A stretch of 64,000 nt of DNA from Limnephilus marmoratus (lineage: Eukaryota; Arthropoda; Insecta; Trichoptera; Limnephilidae). Positions within the stretch are counted from its first letter, which is position 1. Each line of letters starts with the position of its first letter. Location of the stretch: the NCBI GenBank assembly GCA_917880885.1, contig OU862913.1:1116001-1180000 (forward strand). The letters run 5' to 3'. Below the pieces are notes generated by a model. The model was given only the letters and a program-made list of their open reading frames with translations, was not told where the DNA came from and did not search any database. Positions 19,394 to 30,427 of the stretch are shown here, one piece after another. The translations under genes were made by a program, and so were the position numbers.

Positions 19394-20460
19394 ATGCAAA
19401 ATAAAACTAAGATCCGAAGAACAGCCATTAGTATTGCCAGAATACTGGTACATATTTCAAAAACAATGCTCAAAAGGGGGCATGCCCGCTACCCTTTAAA
19501 GAGTTTCATAACAAAATATGCCCTAATGGAGTTGGCTGCGATCTCGCAAAATAACCGATTTTCCAGGTTTTGGCGCGCAGACAAAGTTGGGAGATGGTAG
19601 GTAGCCTCACCTCAAAATACTTTATATTCATTGTCAATTAGGATAACAATAAGGTAACAATGTCTCAATAGTACCTAAAACTTGCAGCATTGTAATAACC
19701 TGTCACTTGTCTTGTCACTTTCTCCATCTTCCACATCTATGCACTCCATTATTATTGAATATGTTGCTTGAGGTTTAGGTATGAAGCTGATAGTGAGAAA
19801 AAGAAGTTTTCATTGCATCTAATAACTATCATTCTGGATTAATAACAGTACCTTTCAGCTAATTCAAGTTAGTTCGTACCGCTCTGTTTTTTATTTTAAA
19901 AAGCGACGGCAGAGCAAAATATTATTACGTACTTGAATTCACTACTACAATTTTACTACTTTTAACCTCTAGTGCGCCAGCAATGCCCATCGGCAAAGTA
20001 AAAACATACTTTCTTTTGTGGGATTTTGTACTTCAAAATAGCATAATAAAAAAAGCATATCTGATTGACGACAAAAATAACATGGCCACACTCAAGGCGT
20101 TCCAAAGATTAAACTTGTGCATGTCAACCTTAATTTCTTTTACAAAATGTATGGGTTGAGCCACTCCACATTTATAATATTTAAGATCAGTCATTCATAT
20201 ACTGAATACTTAACTTTGCCAAAGAGAAATAAATGTATAAAAACATTTAAGAATGTTTATAAACTTCCTCAAAAGATATTAATAGATGGCAACTGTAGAC
20301 TGTAGAGTCACCTCTTCGGCTGTATGTTAAATAAATATGTACTAACAATATGCCTGATAAAATGTGAATTATTGTTGAAACTGGTCATTTTGAATCTTGA
20401 AACTGAATATCGGGAATGGCCATTAATACAGAATGAAATACAAATCATGAAAAACCTTGA
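19394..20460. other. No gene seen
   Basis: AT-rich sequence without supported coding, RNA or repeat features. It lies downstream of the NOSIP 3' end. Confidence 0.6.
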
Positions 20461-20519
20461 GATGATCACTGCTGCAGCAGGTTGAAGATTGTGATAGGTT
20501 GCACTTTACTGGAGATGCT

Positions 20520-20660
20520 GCGGTGCAGGTTGAAGAGCATTGCAGCAGACTGGAGATGCTGCAGCACGTTGAAGAACATCGCAGCAGACTGGAGAGGCTG
20601 CAGCAAGTTGAAGAACATCGCAGCAGACTGGAGATGCTGCAGCAGGTTGATCACAGCAGA
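20520..20660. repeat. 39-bp tandem repeat downstream of NOSIP
   Basis: A 39-bp unit (GTTGAAG at 20529, 20568, 20607 and 20646) is repeated about 3.5 times. In the plus frame it would encode 13-residue units such as VEEHRSRLEMLQQ, coiled-coil-like in composition, but the frame is only 63 codons with no neighbours. It sits 260-400 bp past the NOSIP stop codon and may fall in its 3' UTR. Confidence 0.85.
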
Positions 20661-20727
20661 CTGGCAGATATTCTGACAGATCACAATTAGTTTTTTCATA
20701 TTTGTCCTTTGCTGAGAAAGTTTCTAT

Positions 20728-20733
20728 TTTATT
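20728..20733 (-). terminator. Candidate NOSIP poly(A) signal
   Basis: AATAAA on the minus strand, 188 bp past the NOSIP stop codon. It is the first canonical hexamer I see downstream; use is not proven. Confidence 0.4.
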
Positions 20734-20920
20734 GGCAATGGTTTATGTCCAACCATTCTTTAATGACAAAGTTTCTCTTTGGGAAGTATTCGTTTTTGCT
20801 CATCCTTTGATTAATAACATTTTAATAATTCTTTCATTGGCATTAATAAGCTTATGCCAAACTATTCTTCAGTGACAAAGGTTCCCATTGACTGTCTAAC
20901 AATGTCTGTTGTAGAGTAAT

Positions 20921-21167
20921 TCAGGCTTGCAACACGGGCCTGGAGGAGGTGCCCTCCAGTTGCGGGTTGGTCGTGCTGTACCCGGTGCCCCCGCGCTGCA
21001 GCGGGATGATGTCCCCCTCGGTGAGAGGTGCGCCCGTGAGGGGGTGCAGCCAGTCTTGGCGGATCACCTTCTGCAGGCACTCCTCCGTCACCACGTGGCC
21101 CGTGGGAGCCAGCACCACGCAAGCCACCGAGTTGGACAGGATGTCGTGGGTCACGGGACACATGTAC
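20921..21167 (-). CDS. NOSIP: NOSIP exon 3 (last)
   Basis: It starts by completing the Arg codon, then YMCPVTHDILSNSVACVVLA and the U-box core with TEECLQKVIRQDWLHPLTG and EGDIIPLQRGGTG. The stop TGA is at 20923-20921. Codons are strongly GC-ending compared with the flanking introns. Confidence 0.95.
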
Positions 21168-24100
21168 CTGCAACAAATCACACCAATCATTCAACGGAAC
21201 CAATCTTCCCAACTGACATGCTTGGTGTAACTCGGGGTGACCAATACAGGTACGGGGGCTCCATAGAAGACTAGCCTCTCAGAAGCTGGGCGAACTGTGC
21301 AGGGCCCACAGAGTTTACAATTTTGCCAGCATTTTATGCAAAGAATATACCAAAAGTTAGGTTCGTCTCCAATAAATGATAAGCAAACTTCCAGAAACTA
21401 TTACTGTAAAGTTGTACTTATATAAAACAAATCGACAATCTTTTTATGGACTGCAGATTGTTTAATTTTTAGGTATTGTATTATTTTTAGGTTTATCCTT
21501 ATTATTTATTACGTAATTTTTTAGTTTATTATTTGCATAAAATGCTGACAAAATTGTATATGGCATATTCTTTGTTACATAACAGGAATTTTTTATTGTT
21601 TAGTAATATTATTTTCCTGGATTTCTTCTCCTCCTGATCATTTTGTACATTATGTTAACCCCTACCCCCCCCCCCTGTTTCAAAAGTGGTTGAAAATAAG
21701 TATTTTATTAATTTTGAATGGTGTCTTTTTTCAACCGGTATTACAATGGAAGATTAATCGGGAAAAACGCCACAAACAGGCCCAAAAGTTATTTATTTAT
21801 TTTATTCAGGATCAAAATCTACTATACTAAAGATGACGACAGTGTGTTTAAAAAAAATATGTTTATATTTTTATAGCAAAAATTATGTGACAGAGTTGTA
21901 ACTCCTCGTGAAAATGTATTTCATGCAAATCACAGTTGTCTCCTACCACCTCGACTTGCGTATATTCTTTATAGTTACAAAAAAATGATGACGAAATAAA
22001 ATATGAAACTATTTTTAAACTCCAAAAGGTATAACCTATCAAATAACAGCGATTATTATTTGAGGTGTGTAGATGCAAAGGCAGCAATCTCCCACTTATG
22101 TGTTTTTGAGAAAAAGGCAAAAAACTTGTAGACATTAAATTGGATTTCACAGAACATTGAAAAAAATACATTAAATAGCTGTTTGATATCATGGATTATT
22201 TGCATCATCAGATTTTTTTTAATGCAAGCCTATAAAAAGATAAATAACTTTTTAATCCGGAGATTGCTGCTTTTGCTACCAAGTGTTGGAGATTGCTGCC
22301 TTTGCTACTAACAACATTGGAGATTGCTGTGTTTGCTACAAACCTTCCCAAAAAACCGCCATCTTTGTTTTGTGTTGATTGGCTTCAAGGAATACTTTAT
22401 AACTCAATAAGGGGTAATTGCAAAAAATAAACTTTTTGAAGATATTATTGAACATTTTTTCCAGAAAACAGGTGTTGTTATGCGTGGAGCAAAAAATATG
22501 AGAAAAGATGATACATAATATTCTGAATAATTAATAATTCAGACAGTGAAGCAAAAATATGAAAAAGAAAATAGTGTAATATGAGGAAGAAAAAAACAAG
22601 TTTGAAAAATTAGTTTAATATTATTATGTCAAAACATTTATTTTTTATTTTTTTATATGAATGCCGCACAAGAGACACCAACTGCTCCCGTCTGGAACCA
22701 GCGAGACTTGGCATCCCCAATTATTGGGGTATTTTGTGAGGCTGAAAGTACTTTCCTTCCTTTCCTTAAAAAAAAACCCTCCACATAGCATCTCCAAAGA
22801 TGACATAGGCCTTAAGGAAAAAAATGTAAAAAATATATATACTACACTAGCTGACCCGACAAACACTGTTCTAATAATTTCTAGTGAGGGGTTGTCCATT
22901 AATCACGTGAGGCTCGAAATGGGGAGGGGTTCGGAAAAAATCACGAAATATCACGATGGGGAAGGGGGGGGGGTATAATGAGATATCACGTGTATTTATT
23001 TTTCTTGATAATAGTCCGAAAATTTCAAAATTCTTTGCACTAAAAAAATTACACGTGATTTTGGGTGGGGGGTTAGTCTGAAACCTCACCACATATCACC
23101 AAGGGGGGGGGGTTAAAAATTGCTAAAAAAAAACATCACGTGAATGGACGACCCCTGAATATTTTAGTTGTTAAATGAAAAATAACGAATGTATTTAAGT
23201 GTGTGGGGATGGGATCTATGACAGAAAGAGGAATGGAACGCTGTAGCTGATGATCGCCGATAAACACAATTAAAAATTCCACTAACGTAGGCAAATAATA
23301 AAAAAAGAAAAACAATATGACTTTCGAAGAGTAATTGAGTATACCAGGGCTTCCCTAACTGTGAGTCGCGACGCCCTGGGAGCGCCGCGGTATCATCCCA
23401 GGTGCGTCGCGCGTCGTGAGGCAATCTTAATAGGTTGGCTGTCTGTGTCGATGCGACCGAGACGGGTTAGCGCTATGCGCATTGTGATGCGGCGGCGGGA
23501 GCGGGCGGCCAGTGCGATACTTGGGCGAGACAGGTTTCTCTGCAGTTGCAGTAATTAAGAACAAGTACAGATCGAAAATAAATTTAGAGACAGAGACGAG
23601 AGTGGCAATTTCAAAACTTCAGCCTCGTTTTGCGAAACTACGCTCAGAAAAGCAAGCACATCCTTCTCATTAATACCAACCCCTTAAACCCTTTTCCTTC
23701 CCAAAACTTTCCTCTCCTTCCTTTCCTTAAAAAAACCGTCCACACAGCATCCCCAAAGATGGCATAGGCCCTGAGGGAAATTATTTTCATCAGGGCCTCC
23801 TGTGTGGAGCTCATGTAAAAAAAAATCGAAAAAAGGGTGTGGTTGCTTTTTTTATCTTTTTTGTTTGCTTTCATTTTTGTTTTTACGTTGTGTTCTTTAT
23901 TTTCTAATAAATATTTTAGATACTATTTGGAGTTTTTCTGGCAAATTGTTATTAGGCTAAAACTACAACTAGTAGGTAAATGCATGGCAAGAAGGCCAGG
24001 GCGTCGCAAAAATATGGCAACTTCCCAAGGGCGTCACAGTTGAAATAAGTTTGGGAAGCCCTGGAGTATACAATTTTTTGTCAGTGTCTTTAGCCATCAC

Positions 24101-27100
24101 AAATAAGCTCGATGGTTTGCCCACGCGAGAACATGATGCCGAATTAAATATCAAAATGACGCGACGCTTCTCGTGAATGTCTTGCGCATGTGTGGATGTA
24201 AGTTCGATGGGGCGGACGAAGCGCTATCTTTCATTCGACAATGTAAATAATTTCGTTCTGTTTGAAATATGAAAGACGGTTAAATTGGTTCATAGAAAAA
24301 TATTAAAATCGCTATTAAAAAATAGGAGAGTGGGGGTAGGAGGGTTAAAATTTGGGGTTATAGGTATTTGTTGATGACAAATAGGGACACCCTGATCACC
24401 TAGCGGTATGAAATATACTTTAAAACCTATTCTCATATCTACCAAACATACATAAAAAAAATTATAAAAATCGGTAAAGCTGTTTCGGAGGAGTGCGACC
24501 TCAAACACCGTGACACGAGATTTAGATATTATTAGAAAGTGAATTAATTGTGAAATACCACAAATTAATCAAATAAAATTTATTTGTGCACGCCGGGTTC
24601 GAACCCGCGACTTTCGGATTGTGAGTGTTACCTCGGGACCACGGAGGCCGTCAAAACATCAAACATGGCGTGAAGAAAATATGTCAAATTGTCCGATTTT
24701 TAATGTAATGGCTACTAAAATATATTATTTTCCATTTTCGGAAACGGAAATACTTACTTCTCATTATTATCTAACTGATACTAGGTATTTTTGAAATAAA
24801 AAGTGCAAAAGAGAAAAATAAATAGATTATCATTAGGTAATAGATAATTTTTTGAGAGTTATAATGCTTTCCTCCAAGCCAAAATAAAATCTGACAGCTA
24901 CATTCCATGATATTTTTGTAACATTTCATTTCTAATTTTCAGACTTAATAATAGGTTTGCTGGCGTCTTTTGATAATGCTGGGATCGGGTGACAATCCAT
25001 CTTCAATAATTATCGAAAATATTTATTCCAAACACACTTTTACATACTTCAAAACATCAAAAACTCACATAGAAAAATCAGTACCAAATGCTACTTTAGT
25101 ATGGAGCGGCCATCTTGTCACGTGACACTTCCTATGAATTTGATTGGCCGAAATGGAGAATGCTACGTTTGCTTTGAAAAGAACATGGAGATTGCTGCCT
25201 TTGCTTTTAATACGTATTTTCAAACTCGAATTTTGATGGGAATAAGTTGAATTTGTAAATAAGCAATGCTTTTATTAGGTGCACAATTTGAATATCTATG
25301 GAACTGCATTCATAACTTTTTTTTCGATATTTTGGAGATTGCTGCCTTTGCATCTACACACCTCATTTTATATGATGTTTAATAAAATATTTTTTTTGAA
25401 TCTCCAAAACTTGTCTCCTACAACTTTTATGTCATACGTCAACTCTGTCACGTGGATTGTCATTCGAAATAGGTATACACGCAGCTTGTGCTTGTCATCC
25501 CCGATAAGCATTTTAGGCCTCCTTCCCCCTTGCTACGATTTCCCCTCTGAGATCCAGAGAATTCATTTATAGTAAAAACAAATGTGACGGAGGGGTGGAG
25601 TGTGACATAGTGGTAAACGTTATGTAAGTTAACCTCTTATAGGCCGGAGACGGGAGTATTGTGCGCATGCGCGAGAAAATAATTGGAAAAAAAATTCGAA
25701 CAAAAAATGTTTGCGATTTTGGCCCTTCTATGTACAGAATTTGTATGAAGAACAGAGTCAGAATCGCTTGCGCCAACATTACCCCATAAGTTGGGTAAAA
25801 ATTTAATTCACCTTGCAACCCCAGAATATTTTTAAACGATTTTATCTATGACAATGTCATTTTTGCCGCGAATTTTAGCTGTCAAAATTGATGCGTATTC
25901 CTCGACTAAAACATTGTAAAACCTATTAATTTACGTAATTAACGCAAGTAATGTTGTTTTGGTACATAGTTTATTGTTCTAGGAACGTGTTTCAGTCAAT
26001 AAAATATACGATAGCTGAAAATTAATCCACAAAACATTCAATTAAAAATTCAAAGTGGCGCTTTTTTAGTGAATTTTCGTGAAATGGCCTGGCCTCCCAG
26101 AGGTTAAAAAGATTACAAAATTTTAAAAAAAAGTGCACGGGGGCAGTTTAACTGTGTTTTTACGTATGTCAAGAGATAGTTACAGAATTATCTGAAGGTG
26201 ACATTGAAGAGGTCGATGCTCAATGCAGAGTCGTTAAGAGTTGAATTTATATACAGTCGAAATTTGTTACATAAGAACAGGTTCCGTTCTAGAGCTCAAC
26301 AGCTTGGTGTTTCCTCCCTCCTACAATATGACTTTCTTCAGGACATGCTATACTCCTTCCTCTTCACAAATCATCCCCAAAGATGTTATAGGCCCTAAAA
26401 GAATTTATGTTCCTCGAGATCTCCTGTGTGGGAGGTAATGTAAAAAAAAAGAGGACAATGGTTCCGTTCTTACCGGTTCTCCTTGGCGATGAGGGACTTG
26501 GTGTCATCAGGGTCCTTGACGAGGGTCCACTTGACGTCCACGAGGTCCTTGAGGCGCAGCGGGCGACCTGTGACGGGGCAGAGAACCCCGCCCTCGGGGC
26601 GCTGCAGGCGAGCTCGCTTGGCATCGGGCAGCTGGGACGGCACCCAGAAGCTCGGCAGCTGGGAACTTCGACCGCCCGCCATGTTGGAGATAGATTCTGC
26701 AAACACATAATAAGACAAATCAGACACCGAGTCTTGGATCATCAATCAAGATAGATCAAGCATCAACGATTTTATTAAAACCTTTTTATAAGCTTGTATT
26801 TCCAATGGTCTCTCGTGCTTAGGATGAACCAAGAATGTATGAAGAATGATTTAACGATGAATGTAAGTAAGTCTTAAGTCATGCTGTTTGAAAGAGAGAG
26901 TACCAAAACAGTGTGCAATATAGTTGTGAATGATGTGAACACTTGGAGCAGGTGGACGAGTTTGTGTATCTGAATAGTTAGAAGGATAAATGCAGATAAC
27001 TCCATTAATGGAGAACTGAATGCCGTTGGCGCTAATAAAAAAAAAACTGTCAAAAGAAGCGAAGCTGGCAGACCACAATGGAGTTCTGGTACCTACCCTG

Positions 27101-30100
27101 ATGTATGGCAGTGAGGCATGGAACTGGCAGAGGAAGGATGAAAGTAAACTGAATGTTGTTGAAATAAGATCCCTGAGACATGTCTGGTAAAACCATGTAT
27201 GATGTGAGAAATGTGACGCAAAAAATGCAAGGCTGATGTAAGCATAATAAGTAAGATTAAGAACCCTTTCTCAAAAGATTAAGGGTCCCTACCCTCAAGA
27301 TGGTTTGGACATGTAGAACGAATGAACGAAGAAGTCGGGAATGCCCGAGGAAGACATGGCACGATCAAGTGAATCAGATACCTACCCGAGTCAGGCCATG
27401 TCGAGAGTCAGAATAATAAAAAGAGTATTTATGAGACGACGTATGAATGTTGAGTGTTGTCTACTTTAGTTTTCTGAAGGTTTCACTTCTACCACGTACG
27501 AATTGCACTCTGATTTTTTTAAAGAAAAAATCTTTTGATTCACCTTAATTACAGTAAAAAACGAGGGGAGGAATGCAGATCCCGCCAAATGTTGAAGATT
27601 TTAATAAAAATGCACTTTCTAGATGGGAAAAGTGTGGAAAAGTTGAATAAAAAAGAAATTAAGGCGCGCTCGGCAAAATTGAGGGAGATACAGCCGTTTA
27701 AAGTATCAATAAAATGTCACTTCCTGAACCGATACTACGCCATTGCCGATGTTTGGTTTATGCCGAAAACGATCTTTTTACGGCGTTTTAAGTGGAGAAC
27801 TTTAATCTGGAAGGTGAAAGAAAGCGCGGAAAGCAATAAAAATTGAATAAGTAATTAATTTGTAATTGCGTTAAGTAAAATTTCACTTCGCCAATCAACA
27901 CTATTGACAGCCCACCCGCCATCTATAATGTTGGTATCCCTGACCTGATGCAAACAACAGCTAGACTGTAGCTGACTTCGTGAGATACATGAGGCGCGTA
28001 ATTATGAAATTTGTCTAGCGGGCTTTTTTTCAACGATTTTTTAAACTGTCTTTCACCTTCCAAATTAAAGTAACCTAACCTAAGACTACGCTAAACATGG
28101 TTTGTGTAACATGGTTTGTGCCCCTTTATAACGCCTACCCGCGTCAACGCAAGAAAAACATCCCAGTTTTCAAATGGTTTAGCGGCTACGCTAGGTTTGT
28201 GTAACATGGTTTGTGCCCCTTTATAACGCCTACTCGCGTCAACGCAAGAAAAACATCCCAGTTTTCAAATAGTTTAGCGGCTACGCTAGGTTTGTGTAAC
28301 ATGGTTTACGTAACATGGTTTGTGCCCCTTTATAACGGCTACTCGCATCAACGCAAGAAAAACATCCCAGTTTTCTAGTAATTTAGCGGCTACGCCAGGT
28401 TTGTGTAACATGGTTTGTGACCATATGGTGATCATTATTAATTCTGTTTATCATAAGTACGCACCTTATTAAATATCATACGAAGTTGGCTACAATCGTA
28501 TCAACCTTCGTTGACCGATTATTTGCCGGAGAAGCGCCGGCGCGCGTGTCATAGGTACGCAAGAAAATAATTCAAATATTTGAAATGAAAAACTTTTGGT
28601 CTGCGATTTTGACCTTTATATGTACGAATTTGTATGAAGAACAGTGTCAAAATCGCTTGCGCCATCATTACTCTAGGTGGTGTTGAAAGTTTCACTCGAC
28701 TTGGCACACTAGAATATTTTTAATAGCAAGTCTGAGATACCAACAATATAATAATAAAAAAAATGGCGTAGTATAAGTTCACGAAGTGTCAATTTAATCA
28801 TTCTTAAAACGGCTGTATCTCCCTCAATTTTGCCGAGCGCGCCTTAATTTCTTTTTTATTCAACTTTTCCACACTTTTCCCATCTAGAAAGTGCATTTTT
28901 ATTAAAATCCTCAACATTTGGCGGGATCTGCATTTCACCCAAAACGAGTATTTGGGTAAATTTTTACAAAGCCGGGACCAGCTCATTTTGCACAAAAAAT
29001 ATATATATATATACCCCAGTAGATAGGTAATAATTAGATGTAATTAATTCCGTGAGCGGAAATTAAAAATAATGTATATTATCATCGATTTCTTAAATTT
29101 AAAAATACGAAAATGTCATTTTTCAATGACCTCCATGTTGTTATCTTTATTTAAAAAAACAGCCTACGTTATTAAATGGTTTGTCTGGCAAAGCAGGGTT
29201 TGTCTAGCGGGCTTGTGTGAAGACGCGAAGTGAATTTTGATTTTACGCAATTGAAATTTAAAATGCATCATTTTCCGCCTCCCCCAATGCAAAAAGTTTC
29301 CGAAATACGTAATTCTAACAATTATTCAACTTCTGCAAAGTGTTTTTTCGTGAAAAAGTGCATATTTACCGCTGTAATTTACAACATGGAGGTCATTGAA
29401 AAATGACATTTTCGTATTTTTAAATTAACGATAATATACATTTTTTTTCAATTTCCGCTCACGGAATTAATTACATCTAATTATTACCTATCTGCTGGGG
29501 TATATATTTATTATTTTTGTGCAAAATGAGCTGGTCCCGGCTTCGTAAAAATTTAATCAATTAAACTTTACCAAGAACAAGCAAACAAACGACTGTTACA
29601 AAACAAATGAAAATACCTACCTACGTGTTTGAAAAACTACGTGAATAAAGGCGGAAACACACTTGTGTGGTGTGGTGTGTCGTGGCGCGCCAGAAGCACA
29701 TCGGTTTCATACATTTACTATGGTTAGAGACATATTTGTAGGTTGTGGCGTGTCGACAAGCGACGACAATGATTGGTTAATTTGTAGTCACGACACACCA
29801 CACCACACAAGTGTGCCAGTGCCTTAACTTCCAAATGTCCGCTATTGCCTTGGACGCCGAAGCACCGATGATATTATCAATATTCATCAATTTAGATCGT
29901 ATTTCTACAGCGGCGATTTCGGCCAACAATAACATTTCAAATAACAGCTGCGCAATACGACAGAAAAGAGAGGTTATGGTTGTGATTCAAAAACATAATA
30001 TTAGAATACATGACATACCTTTAGAATTTCCATTGGTAGAAGCCTTTGGTGTGGAAGAACTGACGATATTTTTTTCAGTATTCATGAATTTAACCAAATT

Positions 30101-30427
30101 AGACCGTTTTTCTGCCGCGGCGATCTCAGCCAGATCGTCCTCGTCGCGTTTCTTCTGCCTCTCGAATTCCTTCAGTTTCCTGCTGTGTTCGTTCTTCTTG
30201 GTGATTATATATTGTAAAATAGCCTCCTTGTCAAAGAGGAAGCCGTCTTTCGTAACGACGGGGTCGCGACATGGCTGGAGAGTTAGATTACAACAGTCGA
30301 AGCCTTTTACGGAGTCCTTGCCGACCCTTTGGTGAACGGAACCATAGCCAGAGGCCGCAGCGTCCTTTTTCTTCTCGTGATACGTGTACACGGCTCCGGC
30401 AGTGCAGTTTCTGGCGTGGCGGGTCAT
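20921..30427 (-). CDS. NOSIP: NOSIP, E3 ubiquitin-ligase-like protein (3 exons)
   Basis: Exons 30427-30019, 26696-26474 and 21167-20921 join in phase (409+223+247 = 879 nt) to 292 residues plus stop, close to the roughly 300 of animal NOSIP. The N-terminus MTRHARNCTAGAVYTYHEKK with CCNLTLQPCRDPVVT is the NOSIP-type zinc-finger/RING-like domain. A charged coiled-coil-like segment and a Ser/Asn linker follow. The middle exon has LPSFWVPSQLPDAK and CPVTGRPLRLKDL. The C-terminus is a U-box-like fold (YMCPVTHDILSNS…LQRGGTG) ending SRPVLQA. In animals NOSIP is a nuclear/cytoplasmic E3 ligase that binds nitric oxide synthase and PP2A. Donors are GTATGT and GTAAGA; acceptors are TTTGCAG and TTGTTGCAG. 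Both introns (5306 and 3322 bp) are packed with transposons. No stop or frameshift is seen, so it is probably functional. Confidence 0.95.
21205..21310 (+). pseudogene. LINE C-terminal fragment in NOSIP intron 2
   Basis: The plus strand encodes DMLGVTRGDQYRYGGSIE, parallel to IDMLGVTLSDQLRYGGSI in the LINE fragment at 46209-46805. It lies 40 bp from the exon 3 acceptor. Confidence 0.55.
21311..22060. other. No gene; AT-rich intron sequence
   Basis: NOSIP intron 2 sequence, AT-rich, with no supported feature. Confidence 0.6.
22640..22845 (-). mobile_element. SINE fragments (families A and B)
   Basis: The left part (GAATGCCGCACAAGAG…, CATCCCCAATT) resembles the 3' region of the family-A SINE at 14743-15108 in the same orientation. 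From 22760 the sequence resembles the family-B tail region (CCAAAGATGACATAGGCC). Confidence 0.55.
22846..22880 (-). mobile_element. Helitron 3'-end fragment
   Basis: CTAGCTGACCCGACAAACA is the reverse complement of the Helitron-type 3' end seen at 31530 and 46818. Only the terminus survives. Confidence 0.45.
22888..23155. mobile_element. GGGG-type TIR MITE
   Basis: The left end GGGGTTGTCCATTAATCACG and the right end (reverse complement GGGGTCGTCCATTCACGTGA) are inverted. TGA flanks both sides (22885-22887 and 23156-23158) as a 3-bp target duplication. G-runs and CACGTGAT strings fill the 268-bp body. Its ends resemble those of the zinc-finger-bearing element at 48670-51048. Confidence 0.8.
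23345..24063. mobile_element. hAT-type non-autonomous element
   Basis: The terminal inverted repeat CAGGGCTTCCCWAACT is typical of hAT elements, and an exact 8-bp target duplication GAGTATAC lies at 23337-23344 and 24064-24071. The left third is GC-rich. There is no transposase. A family-B SINE (about 23660-23830) is inserted in it. Confidence 0.9.
23660..23830 (+). mobile_element. Family-B SINE fragment
   Basis: It carries CCAAAGATGGCATAGGCCCT and GGGCCTCCTGTGTGGAGCT followed by ATGTAAAAAAAAA, as in the copies ending near 7620 and 26450. Confidence 0.65.
24586..24652 (-). tRNA. tRNA-like SINE head
   Basis: The minus strand has a box-A-like region (CCGTGGTCCCGAGG) and a perfect box B arm GCGGGTTCGAACCCGGC. 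D-arm and anticodon pairing are poor, so I read it as a SINE promoter, not a tRNA gene. Confidence 0.5.
25366..26280. other. No gene; intron sequence
   Basis: NOSIP intron 2. No supported coding or RNA feature. A segment near 25650-25800 (TGCGATTTTGGCCCTTCTAT) has a diverged direct relative near 28595-28700 in intron 1, so both are copies of an unnamed repeat. Confidence 0.5.
26285..26455 (+). mobile_element. Family-B SINE next to NOSIP splice donor
   Basis: The tail CCCCAAAGATGTTATAGGCC, CTCCTGTGTGGGAGGTAATG and an A-run end near 26450, about 23 bp from the exon 2 donor (26473-26472). Confidence 0.65.
26474..26696 (-). CDS. NOSIP: NOSIP exon 2
   Basis: It follows the acceptor TTTGCAG and encodes ESISNMAGGRSSQLPSFWVP through the second Cys-containing module CPVTGRPL and DVKWTLV, ending in two bases of an Arg codon before GTAAGA. 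A family-B SINE tail ends about 25 bp beyond its donor site. Confidence 0.95.
26985..27460 (+). pseudogene. RTE-like LINE C-terminal fragment in NOSIP intron 1
   Basis: In shifting frames the plus strand gives LMYGSEAWNWQRKDESKLN, then a Trp-Phe-Gly-His-Val-Glu-Arg segment and an RPRKTW-like region (near 27340), with many indels. It is related to the better kept fragment at 56590-57199. Confidence 0.75.
27563..28940. repeat. Inverted-repeat pair with tandem core
   Basis: About 138 bp at 27563-27700 recurs in inverted orientation at 28803-28940 (shared string CAGATCCCGCCAAATGTTGA; near-identical). Inside, CTTTCACCTTCCARATTAAAG at 27800-27822 and 28049-28070 is also inverted. From 28105 to 28410 a roughly 94-109-bp unit with AACATGGTTTGTGCCCCTTT is repeated three times. 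The whole sits in NOSIP intron 1. The 103-codon frame at 27535-27846 belongs to this repeat and has no recognisable domain. Confidence 0.75.
28964..29552. mobile_element. Foldback element with about 180-bp arms
   Basis: The left arm (28964-29147) and right arm (29382-29552) are inverted copies from AGCCGGGACCAGCTCATTTT to GACCTCCATGTTG, with a roughly 235-bp spacer. Arm identity is high with small indels in the AT tracts. There are no coding frames. Confidence 0.85.
29646..29826. mobile_element. 181-bp TIR MITE
   Basis: About 40-bp inverted ends share CACACTTGTGTGGTGTGGTG and GTGTCGTG. The body of about 100 bp is non-coding. It lies 190 bp downstream of NOSIP exon 1. The length and the AAGGC-type ends suggest a hAT-like MITE, without proof. 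Confidence 0.8.
30019..30427 (-). CDS. NOSIP: NOSIP exon 1
   Basis: Codons 1-136. It holds the N-terminal zinc-finger domain, the segment GYGSVHQRVGKDSVKGFDCC, and a Lys/Glu-rich helix (residues about 80-110). The ATG at 30427-30425 starts the family-typical MTRHARNC. It ends Asn-Ser-Lys plus one base before GTATGT (phase 1). Confidence 0.95.

Larger units (their letters stand above)
22061..25365. mobile_element. Motif-array TIR element, copy 2, with nested insertions
   Basis: The ends are TGAGGTGTGTAGATGCAAAG and its inverted counterpart (25346-25365). The 20-bp motif GGAGATTGCTGCCTTTGC occurs inverted in the left TIR. Direct copies lie at 22259, 22288 and 22319, then at 25153 and 25186, and in the right TIR at 25333. 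This is the same 1+3 / 2+1 layout as the element at 6551-8574. Inside lie a SINE fragment, a GGGG-type MITE (22888-23155), a hAT element (23345-24063) and a tRNA-like SINE head (24586-24652). No transposase frame is recognisable. Confidence 0.7.

Noticed and set aside
29811..30335. 174-codon plus-strand frame
   Set aside because: Antisense shadow of NOSIP exon 1.
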